This document shows positions 1-9,088 of a stretch of DNA of 64,000 nt, one piece after another. The notes beneath the pieces are model-generated. The model saw only the letters and a list, made by a program, of their open reading frames with translations, made no database searches and was not told where the DNA came from. Position numbers and translations under genes: made by a program. The DNA comes from UBA1876 sp003446665. GTDB lineage: Bacteria; Synergistota; Synergistia; Synergistales; Thermovirgaceae. The number at the start of each line of letters is the position of its first letter. Within the stretch, counting starts at the first letter, position 1. The stretch is taken from assembly GCA_040616305.1 (NCBI GenBank), contig CP159918.1:1178001-1242000 (forward strand). Direction: 5' to 3'.

Positions 1-654
1 AAAGGGATAACCATCCGACGGGTCCGACACTGGAACACCGGCCCACGCTGAACCAGGTTCTATCGAAAGCTGATAGGCCGAGACGTGCGGGACTTTCCTT
101 TTGGCCAGGTTCCGCAATGTTTCATGCCAATCGCGGAGACCCTGTCCGGGTATTCCGAAAATAAGGTCACAACTCGTAAGAAACCCGGCCTCAAGACAAG
201 CGTCTAGGGCGCAAAGAGCCATTTTAGCGTTGTGCAAGCGTCCAAGTCGCAAGAGTTCGTGGTCCCGGAGGCTTTGTATGCCAAGACTGACTCTAGTTAC
301 GCCTGATTCTTTCCAGAATGAAAGGTGTTCCTGCGTGAGCGACTCCGGATTTGCTTCTACCGTCATTTCCTCAAGTTTTGAAAGGTCGAAATACGCCGCA
401 AGGAGTTTAGCAAGCTTTTCCCACTGTGAAGGGGAAAGAACCGTTGGAGTCCCGCCACCGATGTAAAGGCTTCTCACAGGTTCTCTCGAACTAGATTTAA
501 AGGTCCAGGCGGAAGCTTCCGCTGCCAAAGCGTCCAGGTATGCTTCAATGCAGGAATCCTCTGCTTCAAGGCTGTAAAAAGAACAATATGGACATTTCCG
601 CCTGCAGAAAGGGATATGTACATAAAGGGAAAGACCTTTGTCGAAATTCCTCAG
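1..654 (-). CDS. hemW: HemW-type radical SAM protein (partial, C-terminus off window)
   Basis: This is the N-terminal 218 residues of a HemW/oxygen-independent coproporphyrinogen oxidase-like protein; in E. coli HemW handles heme and is not itself a coproporphyrinogen oxidase. The radical SAM cluster CRRKCPYC (C-x3-C-x2-C) follows LSLYVHIPF about 17 residues in, with GGGTP after it. The frame is open to the left edge. It sits directly after lepA, the common lepA-hemW order. No ATG, GTG or TTG precedes the Cys motif in this frame. The only reasonable start is a CTG (654-652) that overlaps the lepA TGA as CTGA, 7 nt after AGGAGGG. Family identity is firm; the start is inferred. Confidence 0.9.
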   Translation of the reverse strand, partial: MRNFDKGLSLYVHIPFCRRKCPYCSFYSLEAEDSCIEAYLDALAAEASAWTFKSSSREPVRSLYIGGGTPTVLSPSQWEKLAKLLAAYFDLSKLEEMTVEANPESLTQEHLSFWKESGVTRVSLGIQSLRDHELLRLGRLHNAKMALCALDACLEAGFLTSCDLIFGIPGQGLRDWHETLRNLAKRKVPHVSAYQLSIEPGSAWAGVPVSDPSDGYPF

Positions 655-2468
655 TTCTGTCCCTCCTCTTCGGATTGAAGGAAGGAAAGAAAAGCCTCTT
701 GCGGGATCGAGACTTTCCCGATCTGTTTCATTTTCTTCTTGCCTTCTTTCTGTTTCTCCAGGAGTTTTCGCTTCCTGGTGATGTCTCCACCGTAACACTT
801 TGAAAGTACGTCCTTTCGAAGCGGTTTGACGTTTTGTCTTACGATTACACGTTTCCCGATAGCAGCCTGTATCGGGACTTCAAAAAGCTGCCTCGGAATA
901 AGCTCCTTGAGTTTCCTGACCGCCGACTGCCCCCTGTGGTACGCTTCATCCCTGTGGCAGATAAAAGAAAAGGCGTCTACAGGATCTCCTGCTATCAGCA
1001 CGTCCACTTTTACAAGATCCGATACCCTGTAGCCTATATGTTCATAGTCTATGGAAGCAAAACCCCTGGTAACGGATTTTATCTTGTCGTGAAAATCAAT
1101 GATGAATTCAGCGAGGGGAAGATCGTAAACAACCCTTACCCTGTCGGGAGTTATGTAATCCATATTTGAAAAAATACCCCGACGGTCTTGACATACCTGC
1201 ATAACTTTCCCCACGTAATCGCCGGGCACAAATATGGTGACACGAATGAAAGGTTCGCTGATTTCCTCTATTTCACCGGATCCGGGAAAATCCGACGGCT
1301 TTTGGGCCTCTATGATCGACCCGTCAGAGCATTTGATCCTGTATACGACGTTTGGCGCGGTAGCGACCAGGTTTATGTCGAATTCCCTGTTTAACCGCTC
1401 CCTGGCGATATCCATGTGCAGGAGCCCCAGAAAACCGCAGCGAAAACCAAAGCCAAGAGCTGTGGATGTTTCCGGTTCAAAGTAGATTGCCGAGTCATTC
1501 AACTGCAACTTTTCAAGGGCTTCGCGGAGTTGGCCGTAATCTTCCCTTTCAACGGGGTAAAAACCACAAAACACCACGGGCTTGATTTTCCTGTATCCGG
1601 GGAGAGGTTTCCGAGCCGGGTTGCCGGCCGAAGTGACAGTGTCACCAACCCTCGCTTCCGATACCGATTTTATGTTGGCTACCATATATCCTACGTCTCC
1701 TGGTCCGAGTTCTTCCGCCGGACGCATGTCCGGCCTGAAAAGGCCTACTTCTTCGACCTGGTAAGTCCTCGAGGTAGCCATGAAAGCTATGGTGTCGCCC
1801 GGCTTTATCGAGCCATTGGCAACCCTGATGGAACAAATGACACCTCTGTAATTGTTGTAGATGGAATCAAAAACCAAAGCCTGCAGTGGAGCATCGTAAT
1901 TCCCTTTTGGAGGTGGAACCTTGTCGATAATTGCCTGGATTACACCATCGATACCTGTTCCATCCTTGGCACTGACGAGGCAGGCTTCAGATGCGTCTAC
2001 GCCAATGAGTTCTTCTATTTCATTTTTAACGACCTCGGGTTGTGCAGACGGCAAGTCTATCTTGTTTATTACCGGCACGATCTCGAGTCCCTGTTCGACG
2101 GCAAGGTAGGCATTGGCCACAGTCTGGGCTTCCACTCCCTGCGAAGCGTCGACAACAAGCAGCGCTCCTTCGCAGGCAGCAAGCGAGCGAGAAACTTCGT
2201 AGCTGAAATCCACGTGACCCGGCGTATCTATCAGATTCAGAATGTATTCCTGTCCGTCGTCGGCCTTATATTTCATCTGAACAGGTACAAGTTTTATGGT
2301 TATCCCTCTTTCCCTTTCCAGGTCAAGGGAGTCCAGAACTTGCTCGCGCATGCTTCTTGCCTCAACGGTCATTGTCTTTTCCAACAGCCGATCGGCCAAA
2401 GTAGATTTACCGTGGTCGATGTGTGCGATGATGCAAAAATTACGGATGCGGGACAATCTGCTTTCCAT
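651..2468 (-). CDS. lepA: Elongation factor 4 (LepA), ribosome back-translocating GTPase
   Basis: Cytosolic translational GTPase of 605 aa, normal for LepA. The GTPase motifs are in order near the N-terminus: AHIDHGKST (P-loop), DTPGH, NKID and SAK. The C-terminus is the basic LepA-specific tail with KRKLLEKQKEGKKKM. The ATG at 2468 was chosen because AGGAG lies 9 nt upstream and MESRLSRIRNF matches the usual LepA start; an in-frame ATG at 2510 would add 14 atypical residues. The stop codon overlaps the putative hemW start, so the two are probably translationally coupled. Confidence 0.97.
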   Translation of the reverse strand: MESRLSRIRNFCIIAHIDHGKSTLADRLLEKTMTVEARSMREQVLDSLDLERERGITIKLVPVQMKYKADDGQEYILNLIDTPGHVDFSYEVSRSLAACEGALLVVDASQGVEAQTVANAYLAVEQGLEIVPVINKIDLPSAQPEVVKNEIEELIGVDASEACLVSAKDGTGIDGVIQAIIDKVPPPKGNYDAPLQALVFDSIYNNYRGVICSIRVANGSIKPGDTIAFMATSRTYQVEEVGLFRPDMRPAEELGPGDVGYMVANIKSVSEARVGDTVTSAGNPARKPLPGYRKIKPVVFCGFYPVEREDYGQLREALEKLQLNDSAIYFEPETSTALGFGFRCGFLGLLHMDIARERLNREFDINLVATAPNVVYRIKCSDGSIIEAQKPSDFPGSGEIEEISEPFIRVTIFVPGDYVGKVMQVCQDRRGIFSNMDYITPDRVRVVYDLPLAEFIIDFHDKIKSVTRGFASIDYEHIGYRVSDLVKVDVLIAGDPVDAFSFICHRDEAYHRGQSAVRKLKELIPRQLFEVPIQAAIGKRVIVRQNVKPLRKDVLSKCYGGDITRKRKLLEKQKEGKKKMKQIGKVSIPQEAFLSFLQSEEEGQN

Positions 2469-2560
2469 GACATCACTCCTAAAAAAGAACGTCCCATATT
2501 TTAGCGGCACCCGACCCTATTGTCATTGAGTTTGAAAAGCTATGGAGCCGGTTTGGAAAT

Positions 2561-3235
2561 TCACAGGCCACGTAAGGCCCGGTTTTCCCGCCACCAGGCG
2601 AGAAGCTGATCAAAGGTGTTGATATTTCGGAAGGACTCGCGGTATCCAGGTATGTGATGCAACAGATCCTCTTCCACCAAAGTGACATGAAGGTCCTTGA
2701 AAATAGACGTGACCTTTCTTTGCCCGCTCTCGATCGCATGTTCAACCGGGCTGAGGCACGTCCTGGAATAAAAGGCGTGCAGCGGTTCCATGTATCCGTC
2801 CAGCACGGGAACCACAACGTCTGAAGCAGGTTCCCGTAATGCCCAGATGTGTCTTATGACGTTTTCCATCAGACTGGGCATGTCACTCCCGGCCAGAAAT
2901 ATCCAGTCGTGAGATGCTCTTTTCAGGCCTTGCAAAAGCCCTTCGAGCGGCCCTGCGCAATTTATTGAGTCCGGAAGGATTTCATGAATCAGTTCAAAGT
3001 AGCGTGAAGGTATTCCCCTTTTTTTGATAATTTCGAAATCGTCTGGAGAACAGGAAAGCAACACTTCCGGAAAGACCGCGGAAACCCTAACGAGCGTCTC
3101 GTCAATCAAGCTTTTACCGCCGACTGACAGGTACAGCTTTTTTTTGCCAATTCGTTTCCCAGCGCCACCGGCCAAAATAACGGCAGTTACAGGTAAAAAC
3201 CACCCGAAGCGATTGGACGTTTCCGGAAGGATCAT
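2561..3235 (-). CDS. mobA: Molybdenum cofactor guanylyltransferase (MobA)
   Basis: A 224-aa NTP-transferase that attaches GMP to molybdopterin, giving the bis-MGD form used by DMSO-reductase-family enzymes. The N-terminal nucleotide motif is LAGGAGKRIGKKK (about residues 20-32). Further family signatures are GPLEGLLQGL, AGSDMPSL (the metal-binding DMP) and EPLHAFYS. GAGGGG lies about 6 nt before the ATG. Its likely client here is the molybdopterin oxidoreductase at 42679-44580. IspD and GlmU share the fold, but the EPLHAFYS and DMP motifs favour MobA. Confidence 0.9.
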   Translation of the reverse strand: MILPETSNRFGWFLPVTAVILAGGAGKRIGKKKLYLSVGGKSLIDETLVRVSAVFPEVLLSCSPDDFEIIKKRGIPSRYFELIHEILPDSINCAGPLEGLLQGLKRASHDWIFLAGSDMPSLMENVIRHIWALREPASDVVVPVLDGYMEPLHAFYSRTCLSPVEHAIESGQRKVTSIFKDLHVTLVEEDLLHHIPGYRESFRNINTFDQLLAWWRENRALRGL

Positions 3236-3453
3236 ATTTACCCCTCAGACTACCCTTTCTGCCCTGGATACGTACTATATTCCAATATATCTTTCACACA
3301 AACCTCGAATTACAAGCCAAAGGCATAATCCAAAAATCGAGGTGATATAACATCCTGCGAAGGCGGTTCGACAACGGAATCTCCTTTGCAAGATCTTCCT
3401 CGGATAAAGCCAGAAACATACAAGACCCAGGAAATTAGTCAGGCCTGGCAAGC

Positions 3454-3477
3454 AAAAAAACCAGCGGAAGTGCCCGG
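3454..3477 (-). terminator. Weak intrinsic terminator after livF
   Basis: On the minus strand just after the livF stop, an imperfect stem (CCGGGC paired with GCTGG, one bulge) is followed by seven T. It would end the livKHMGF transcript. The stem is short, so confidence is low. The rest of 3236-3481 shows no convincing ORF. Confidence 0.35.
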
Positions 3478-3481
3478 GAGC

Positions 3482-4198
3482 CTACATGCCCAGATAAGCC
3501 TTTCTGACCTCCTCTGAATCCAAAAGCTCTTTAGCCGTTCCGGAAAGTACAATCCTCCCCGTCTGGATTACATACCCTCTGTGAGCGATCTCGAGCGCCT
3601 CCTGCACCATCTGTTCCACCAGCAGTATCGTCGTTCCGGATTTGTTGATCTCCACTATATTTTCCATAACCTTTTCGACCAGGGCGGGCATGAGGCCCAG
3701 GGAAAGTTCATCGATCATCAGAAGACTAGGTTTTATCATGAGCCCCCGCGCGATGGCAAGCATTTGCTGCTCACCACCGCTCATGGTTTCAGCCAGCTGT
3801 TTTTCGCGTTTGGCGAGAATAGGGAAAAGGTTGAAAACCTCTTCCATTCGCTCTTTTATAAATGACCTGTCGTTGCTTGTAAAAGCCCCCAGTTCCAGGT
3901 TTTCCCTGACAGTCAGCTTGCCGAAAAGACGACGTCCTTCCGGGACGTAGCTTATGCCTTTTCGCAGCGTATTATGGGCCGGGGAATGAGTAATATCCTC
4001 ACCGTTAAAACTGATTTTGCCTTTCCAGGGATGCATAAGACCAGCAATAGTACGCATCGTCGTGGTTTTCCCAGCTCCATTGGCACCGACTATGGCCACA
4101 ATTTCACCCTCTTTTACTTCCAGGGAGACGCCATGGATTACAGGTATGCCGCCATATCCGCAATGTACGTTTTCGACTTTCAGAAGAACATCATTCAT
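3482..4198 (-). CDS. livF: Branched-chain amino-acid ABC transporter ATPase (LivF)
   Basis: A 238-aa ATPase subunit on the cytoplasmic face of a LIV-type importer. Walker A is GANGAGKT, the signature is MSGGEQQML and Walker B is LLMIDE; the protein ends in the LivF-like VRKAYLGM. The ATG at 4198 (MNDVLLKVENVH) was preferred over an upstream in-frame start at 4249 because LivF proteins begin there. It overlaps the end of livG by 8 nt. It is the last gene of the liv operon. Confidence 0.95.
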   Translation of the reverse strand: MNDVLLKVENVHCGYGGIPVIHGVSLEVKEGEIVAIVGANGAGKTTTMRTIAGLMHPWKGKISFNGEDITHSPAHNTLRKGISYVPEGRRLFGKLTVRENLELGAFTSNDRSFIKERMEEVFNLFPILAKREKQLAETMSGGEQQMLAIARGLMIKPSLLMIDELSLGLMPALVEKVMENIVEINKSGTTILLVEQMVQEALEIAHRGYVIQTGRIVLSGTAKELLDSEEVRKAYLGM

Positions 4199-4949
4199 AA
4201 CGTTTCGCCTGCCCCGATTCCTTAAGCCTTCGGCTGTATTTTTCACCAAAATACGCCTTTATGACTCTTTCATCGTTAATTATATCCCGAGGAGGGCCTT
4301 CGGCGATCTTTATGCCACCTTCGAGAACTACGACCTTGTCGGCTATCGGCATGATAGCTTCCATGATGTGTTCGACAATGAGAAGGGTCAAACCCCGGTC
4401 TTTCAATCTGCTTACCAGTTCGACCGATTCCTTTACTTCTGTCGTTGTCAATCCGGCCATGGCCTCGTCGAGCATTAAAAGTAACGGACTGGTAGCAAGG
4501 GAGCGAGCAACTTCAAGTCTCTTTTTTTGCCCGATAGTCAAATCTCCCGCAAGACGGTGCGCCAGGTCTTCCAGCCTGCAATCCCTCAGGCATTCCCACG
4601 CCAGTTCATGAGCCTTGTTTATGTCTTTTTCTCTCAAAAACGCGCCGACAAGAACATTATCAAGCACGGGCATTTCGCTCAAGGGATGCACAACCTGGAA
4701 TGTTCTGACGGCTCCTTTTCTGGCAATGACATGAGCGGGAAGACCGGTGACGTCTTCGCCGTTGAAAAATATCTTTCCTTCGGTGGGAGGGAAAAAACCG
4801 GAAACGCAATTGAAAAGCGTAGTCTTCCCGGCACCGTTGGGCCCTATCAACCCCACGATTTGGCCCTTTTCCACGGAGAAGCTGACTGAATCATTGGCGA
4901 CTAGGGAGCCGAATTTCATCGTTAGGTCATGTATCTCCAGCATGGCCAT
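4191..4949 (-). CDS. livG: Branched-chain amino-acid ABC transporter ATPase (LivG)
   Basis: A 252-aa ATPase partner of LivF. Walker A is GPNGAGKT, the family signature region is LTIGQKKRLEVARSLA (an LSGGQ variant) and Walker B is LLMLDEAMAGL. The C-terminus has IKAYFGEKYSRR, typical of LivG. It starts 2 nt downstream of the livM stop and overlaps livF. Paired with LivF it would energise import of leucine, isoleucine, valine or related substrates; the actual substrate cannot be read from sequence. Confidence 0.95.
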   Translation of the reverse strand: MAMLEIHDLTMKFGSLVANDSVSFSVEKGQIVGLIGPNGAGKTTLFNCVSGFFPPTEGKIFFNGEDVTGLPAHVIARKGAVRTFQVVHPLSEMPVLDNVLVGAFLREKDINKAHELAWECLRDCRLEDLAHRLAGDLTIGQKKRLEVARSLATSPLLLMLDEAMAGLTTTEVKESVELVSRLKDRGLTLLIVEHIMEAIMPIADKVVVLEGGIKIAEGPPRDIINDERVIKAYFGEKYSRRLKESGQAKRYE

Positions 4950-4950
4950 G

Positions 4951-5955
4951 TCAATCGTTCTCCTTTCCCACCGACTCGCGCTCGACCATGCGACGTCTGA
5001 GATAACTGAAAATGCCCACTACTCCCTTGGGCTGTTTGACTACGACAAGGATAATAAGCAGCCCAAAGATGATCAGGTCGACGCCCCCGCCAAGGCCGCC
5101 CAGAAAGGCCCGGCTATATTCCTGCAGCGGGACAAGAACTGCAGCCCCTACAAGAGGGCCAAAGAGGGTACCTGTTCCACCCAGTATGGTTACAAGAACA
5201 AACTTCATGGACATGTCAAGCGACATGACCATCGGCGGGTCCACGCGGTAATTATATTGGGCAAAAAAGGCCCCGCACAGCGCCGCCAGAAAAGCCGAAA
5301 CAGCCATTGCGGAAAGTTTGGCCTTCGTGCTGTCTACCCCGAGAGCTTCGGCAGTTTCCTGTCCTTCACGAACAGCCCGGAGATAATAACCTATTCTGTG
5401 ACGTTCCATCCAGCGCACCACTCCGAACACTAAACCAAAAAGGAACAAGGCACCGTAATAATATCCCACCTTCGACTGGTACCATACAAAGTTCACGATG
5501 CCTTGCTCGGAGATCGAATAGTCCAGACCTATGGCGCCTCCTACCCAATACCAGACCATAAAGAGTCTGTTGAAAATTTCGACAATGGCGAAAGTCGCTA
5601 TCGCAAAGTAATGCCCAGACAGGCGGAACACGGGCCAACTGATCAGAACGGCAATACCGGCCGCCAGGAATGCCCCTACAAGAGCGCCGGGCCATGGCGT
5701 CATTCCGTACTTGACGACAGCCATAGCCGCACCATACGCTCCTATTCCAAAAAAAACGGAATGCCCGAAAGACACCTGGCCGCAATAACCACCCACAATA
5801 TTCCACGACTGGGACATGCTGGCCATGAGAAAAATCATAAGTATCACGTGCATTGTAAGTGAATTTTCACGAATCCCCGGTATCGCCGGCAACAGGGCGA
5901 ACAGGATTATCAGAACAAAAAGCAACCAGTCCTTGCGTTCGATCTTCCTTTTCAT
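4951..5955 (-). CDS. livM: Branched-chain amino-acid ABC transporter permease (LivM)
   Basis: A 334-aa polytopic inner-membrane protein with about 8-9 hydrophobic segments. It contains the LivM-family stretch GGYCGQVSFGHSVFFGIGAYGAA and the EAA-like region AEALGVDSTKAKLSAMAVSAFLAA. It follows livH by 7 nt and abuts livG. It forms the translocation pore with LivH. Confidence 0.95.
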   Translation of the reverse strand: MKRKIERKDWLLFVLIILFALLPAIPGIRENSLTMHVILMIFLMASMSQSWNIVGGYCGQVSFGHSVFFGIGAYGAAMAVVKYGMTPWPGALVGAFLAAGIAVLISWPVFRLSGHYFAIATFAIVEIFNRLFMVWYWVGGAIGLDYSISEQGIVNFVWYQSKVGYYYGALFLFGLVFGVVRWMERHRIGYYLRAVREGQETAEALGVDSTKAKLSAMAVSAFLAALCGAFFAQYNYRVDPPMVMSLDMSMKFVLVTILGGTGTLFGPLVGAAVLVPLQEYSRAFLGGLGGGVDLIIFGLLIILVVVKQPKGVVGIFSYLRRRMVERESVGKEND

Positions 5956-5962
5956 CAGGCGG

Positions 5963-6823
5963 TCACCACCCGAAAAGGCCCTTGGGCCTTACCATAACAA
6001 CAAGAAGATAAAGTGCGAAAACAGCGACATATTTAAAAACAGGCGCTATAAAAAAGCCGCTTAAAGACTCGACAAGACCGACCAAAAGCGCCGCGAATAG
6101 TGCGCCCGGGATACTGCCGAACCCACCCATGGCGACTATCACAAAGGCCAGTAGACCGAAAAGAAGCCCAACTTCCGGGTGAACCGCCAGATAAGACGGA
6201 AGAAGTCCTCCTGCTATCCCTACGCAAGCCCCTCCCAGTCCGAAAACAAGCAAATAAATACGCTCCGTGTCGATACCCATAAGTTCCGCCGCTTCCTTGT
6301 CCATGGCTGTCGCCTGGATCGCCCATCCGAGTCTGGTCTTTTTAACCATGTAATATACGAGTACAATGACGACGAGCGCACCCAACGCCGTAACAAGTTG
6401 TGGCACCGGGAAAATGACTCCTCCGGTTTCAATGGTCTTACCGCCAAGAACGGTTTTTGATAAAAGTCGGAAATTAGGAGAAAACAGATACAGGCATACA
6501 TTCTTAAGAAACATGGAAAGGCCGAAAGTCGCAAGAAGGGCCGAAATTGCCGATCGTCCTACGGTATAGCGAATGATCAGTTTATATGTCAGTGCTCCTA
6601 TGAAAAAAAGGAAGGCACCGGAAACGATCCAGGAAAGGACGGGATCTACCCCCAAAAGTGCGCCAATCCAGAAACTGGTGTACATTGCGACCATGAGATA
6701 ATCACCATGGGCGAAGTTGATCACATCCATGACTCCCCATATAAGGCTCAACCCTGTGGCGACCAGCGCGTAAACCAGGCCATTCAAAATGCCGTTTACC
6801 AGGACCTGCAAAAAGGCAATCAT
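5963..6823 (-). CDS. livH: Branched-chain amino-acid ABC transporter permease (LivH)
   Basis: A 286-aa polytopic membrane protein with the family motif LVATGLSLIWGVMDVINFAHGDYLM near the N-terminus and the EAA-type loop AMDKEAAELMGIDTERIY. The ATG at 6823 has GGAGG 7 nt upstream; an in-frame start at 6841 would place the SD inside the gene. A hairpin separates it from livK upstream. It forms the permease with LivM. Confidence 0.95.
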   Translation of the reverse strand: MIAFLQVLVNGILNGLVYALVATGLSLIWGVMDVINFAHGDYLMVAMYTSFWIGALLGVDPVLSWIVSGAFLFFIGALTYKLIIRYTVGRSAISALLATFGLSMFLKNVCLYLFSPNFRLLSKTVLGGKTIETGGVIFPVPQLVTALGALVVIVLVYYMVKKTRLGWAIQATAMDKEAAELMGIDTERIYLLVFGLGGACVGIAGGLLPSYLAVHPEVGLLFGLLAFVIVAMGGFGSIPGALFAALLVGLVESLSGFFIAPVFKYVAVFALYLLVVMVRPKGLFGW

Positions 6824-6867
6824 GGGCAAACCTCCCTGCACAGCAAATTAAACCGCTTCGACAACAG

Positions 6868-6896
6868 GCAGGCAGCAGATAAATCCTGCTGCCTGC
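6868..6896 (-). other. Perfect 11-bp hairpin between livK and livH
   Basis: The arms 6868-6878 and 6886-6896 are perfect complements around a 7-nt AT-rich loop. No T-run follows on the minus strand, so this is not a standard terminator. Its position just after the binding-protein gene suggests an mRNA-stabilising or processing structure that keeps LivK more abundant than the membrane subunits. Confidence 0.7.
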
Positions 6897-6951
6897 GGTA
6901 TTCAAGAAAATCCCTCAGACATTCCGCAGTTTTTAGCGTTACATTCTGCTA

Positions 6952-8223
6952 CTACCTTTTGTCCCAAGGTACCATGGGCACGATTGGTTCGGCCTGCATG
7001 TATTCTTCGGGATAGATTATCGTATATTCTCCACCCTGGAGCTGTGTCAGGAAACTTTGCGCCCTTATATTCTGTCCGCCGGGTGCGAACTCGACCTTTC
7101 CGCCAAGTGAAAGCGGAGAATCCCAAACATTTTCATGTAGAGTTTTCGCCACAGTATCGTAATCAAGGGTTCCTGCTTTTTCTATGGCCTGAGCCAGAAT
7201 GAACATGGCCACGGCTTCCTGAATGCTGTCACTGTCAAAAGGAACGCTCGGGGTTGTCTTCTCCTTGTATATAGCCTCCACAGGCGCAACATCAGGCATC
7301 AAATGAGCAAACTGCGGTGCATATCCCATGCCGCCCGAGAAGTAATTGGCGTCGTCACCAAGCTGCCTGGTGATCATCGGGTCCTGATAACCGGTACAGT
7401 AGTTCAAGGCCGCCTTCGGAAGCCAGTTGAGCTCCTTCATGGTCCGCACCCATAGCGTATAGTCGCCTCCAAGGCAAGCACCGAACACCACGTCGGGGTT
7501 AGCGGCCTTCAAGGTCTGAACTTCGCTGTTCATGCTCGTTGCACCGGGGCTGAAAGGCACATCGGCCACAACCTCGAACCCGGCGTCTTTCGCCGCAGCC
7601 TTGCCTTCATCGGCAGCATGCTTGCCGAACTCCGTGTTTTCATAAATGATCCCTACGGTTTTAAAATCCGTGCCTCGTGTTTCGTTCATCCATTTCATGA
7701 ACTCGACAAACTCATGAGACTCCGTCTTGTCAGTGGGAGCCATCCTGAAGAAATATTTAAACCCACGTTCCGTCAACGCCGCCGAACTGGAACAGCCACA
7801 CATGAAAATCTTCTTCTGCATTTCCGCAACAAAGCTGGCCGGTTTCGTCACAGCGCTGTTGTAAGATCCAATGATTGCGTATACTTTTTCCTGGTTGAAC
7901 AAGCGCTCTGCTTCGGCCTTTCCTATGTCGGGCTTGCCCTGATGGTCGGCATGCACCAGTACGATCTTGTGACCGCCGAGGATCCCTTCCTGTGCAGCGA
8001 GAGGAATATTCATGTTCGGGTAGGAATTGTTGATCACTTCGACAGCTGTCTCTACAGCAGCCCTGCATCTTTGGCCCGCCGTGGCGACAGGTCCGGTGAG
8101 CGGGAAAAGTGTACCTATTTTAATCACCTTCTCCTCGGCAAAACCGGCCCCGGCAAGCGTTCCCACCAGCAACACCACCACCGCAAGTACCGCAATAAAT
8201 CGCCCGGGTGACACTTTCTTCAT
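6952..8223 (-). CDS. livK: Branched-chain amino-acid ABC transporter substrate-binding protein
   Basis: A 423-aa exported binding protein of the LivJ/LivK periplasmic-binding type. The N-terminus MKKVSPGRF followed by a hydrophobic stretch and AGAGFAEE is a Sec signal peptide with likely cleavage after AGFA. No lipobox Cys is seen. The mature protein begins KVIKIGTLFPLTGP, a hallmark of the family. The ATG at 8223 was chosen because GGAGGAG lies about 7 nt upstream; a start at 8256 would precede the signal peptide by 11 residues. First gene of the liv operon, divergent from purC. Confidence 0.95.
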   Translation of the reverse strand: MKKVSPGRFIAVLAVVVLLVGTLAGAGFAEEKVIKIGTLFPLTGPVATAGQRCRAAVETAVEVINNSYPNMNIPLAAQEGILGGHKIVLVHADHQGKPDIGKAEAERLFNQEKVYAIIGSYNSAVTKPASFVAEMQKKIFMCGCSSSAALTERGFKYFFRMAPTDKTESHEFVEFMKWMNETRGTDFKTVGIIYENTEFGKHAADEGKAAAKDAGFEVVADVPFSPGATSMNSEVQTLKAANPDVVFGACLGGDYTLWVRTMKELNWLPKAALNYCTGYQDPMITRQLGDDANYFSGGMGYAPQFAHLMPDVAPVEAIYKEKTTPSVPFDSDSIQEAVAMFILAQAIEKAGTLDYDTVAKTLHENVWDSPLSLGGKVEFAPGGQNIRAQSFLTQLQGGEYTIIYPEEYMQAEPIVPMVPWDKR

Positions 8224-8296
8224 GCTGCTCTCCTCCTTTCGTTTCTGCACGCACATTCAGGCGTCCCATAACCACTGAACCCTGCACCTATAATCG

Positions 8297-8325
8297 TTGA
8301 CATTTTTGCTTATTCGCTAAATAAT
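8297..8325 (+). promoter_or_regulatory. Sigma70-type promoter of the pur operon
   Basis: TTGACA (8297-8302), 17-nt spacer, AATAAT (8320-8325), 44 nt before purC. The promoter is overlapped by an inverted repeat TGACATT / AATGTCA (8298-8304 and 8323-8329), a possible operator. No purine riboswitch is visible in the short leader. Confidence 0.7.
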
Positions 8326-8368
8326 GTCAGGTACCAATTACAACCTAAAGAAAGTTTGGTGATAAAGT

Positions 8369-9088
8369 ATGGAAGATCGTCAACCTCTCTACGAAGGCAA
8401 GGCGAAAAGGCTTTTCCCGGGAGAAGAACCGAATACGCTGATCGTAGAGTACAAGGACAGCCTCACCGCTTATAATGCACAGAAAAAGGCAAGCATGGAA
8501 GGGAAAGGAACGCTAAACAACCAAATCAGTGCCCTCCTTTTCGATTACCTCGAGAAAAATGGTATAAGGACACATTACATACAAATAATAGATAAAAACC
8601 ACCAGCTCGTCAAAAAAACAAAAATTATTCCCCTTGAAGTAGTAGTACGCAATATAACGACAGGCTCAATTTGCAAGAGGCTTGGCGTGCCGGAAGGCAA
8701 AAGACTTGATCCCGGCCTCGTGGAATTCTACCTGAAGAATGATGACCTTGGTGATCCCATAGTAACCGAAGGCCAGGCAGTGATTTTTGGTTGGGCCACC
8801 AGGGAAGAAATCAAAGAAATGAAGACCTTGGCCCTGAAGGTCAACGACCTGCTACGTGCATTCTTTGAGGAAAGAAACGTCGTGCTTGTTGATTTCAAAC
8901 TCGAGTTCGGCCGTACCGAAGAAGGGGAAATGGTTGTAGCCGATGAGATTTCTCCGGATACATGCCGCTTCTGGGACACTTCAAGCCGTAACAGCCTTGA
9001 CAAGGATCGTTTCAGGAAAGATCTGGGCAACGTTCTTGAGGCCTATGAAGAAATCAAACGGCGCATTTGCGCAGGGGAGAGAAAGTAA
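8369..9088 (+). CDS. purC: SAICAR synthetase (PurC)
   Basis: Phosphoribosylaminoimidazole-succinocarboxamide synthase, 239 aa, normal length. It joins CAIR and aspartate using ATP. Visible family motifs: YEGKAKRLF at the N-terminus, the VVRNITTGS region, LVDFKLEFG and DEISPDTCRFWD. First gene of the operon; its TAA overlaps the purS ATG by one base. Confidence 0.97.
   Translation: MEDRQPLYEGKAKRLFPGEEPNTLIVEYKDSLTAYNAQKKASMEGKGTLNNQISALLFDYLEKNGIRTHYIQIIDKNHQLVKKTKIIPLEVVVRNITTGSICKRLGVPEGKRLDPGLVEFYLKNDDLGDPIVTEGQAVIFGWATREEIKEMKTLALKVNDLLRAFFEERNVVLVDFKLEFGRTEEGEMVVADEISPDTCRFWDTSSRNSLDKDRFRKDLGNVLEAYEEIKRRICAGERK

Noticed and set aside
1416..2504. Long plus-strand ORF of 362 codons
   Set aside because: It lies wholly opposite lepA, has no family resemblance and no SD; lepA on the minus strand is certain.
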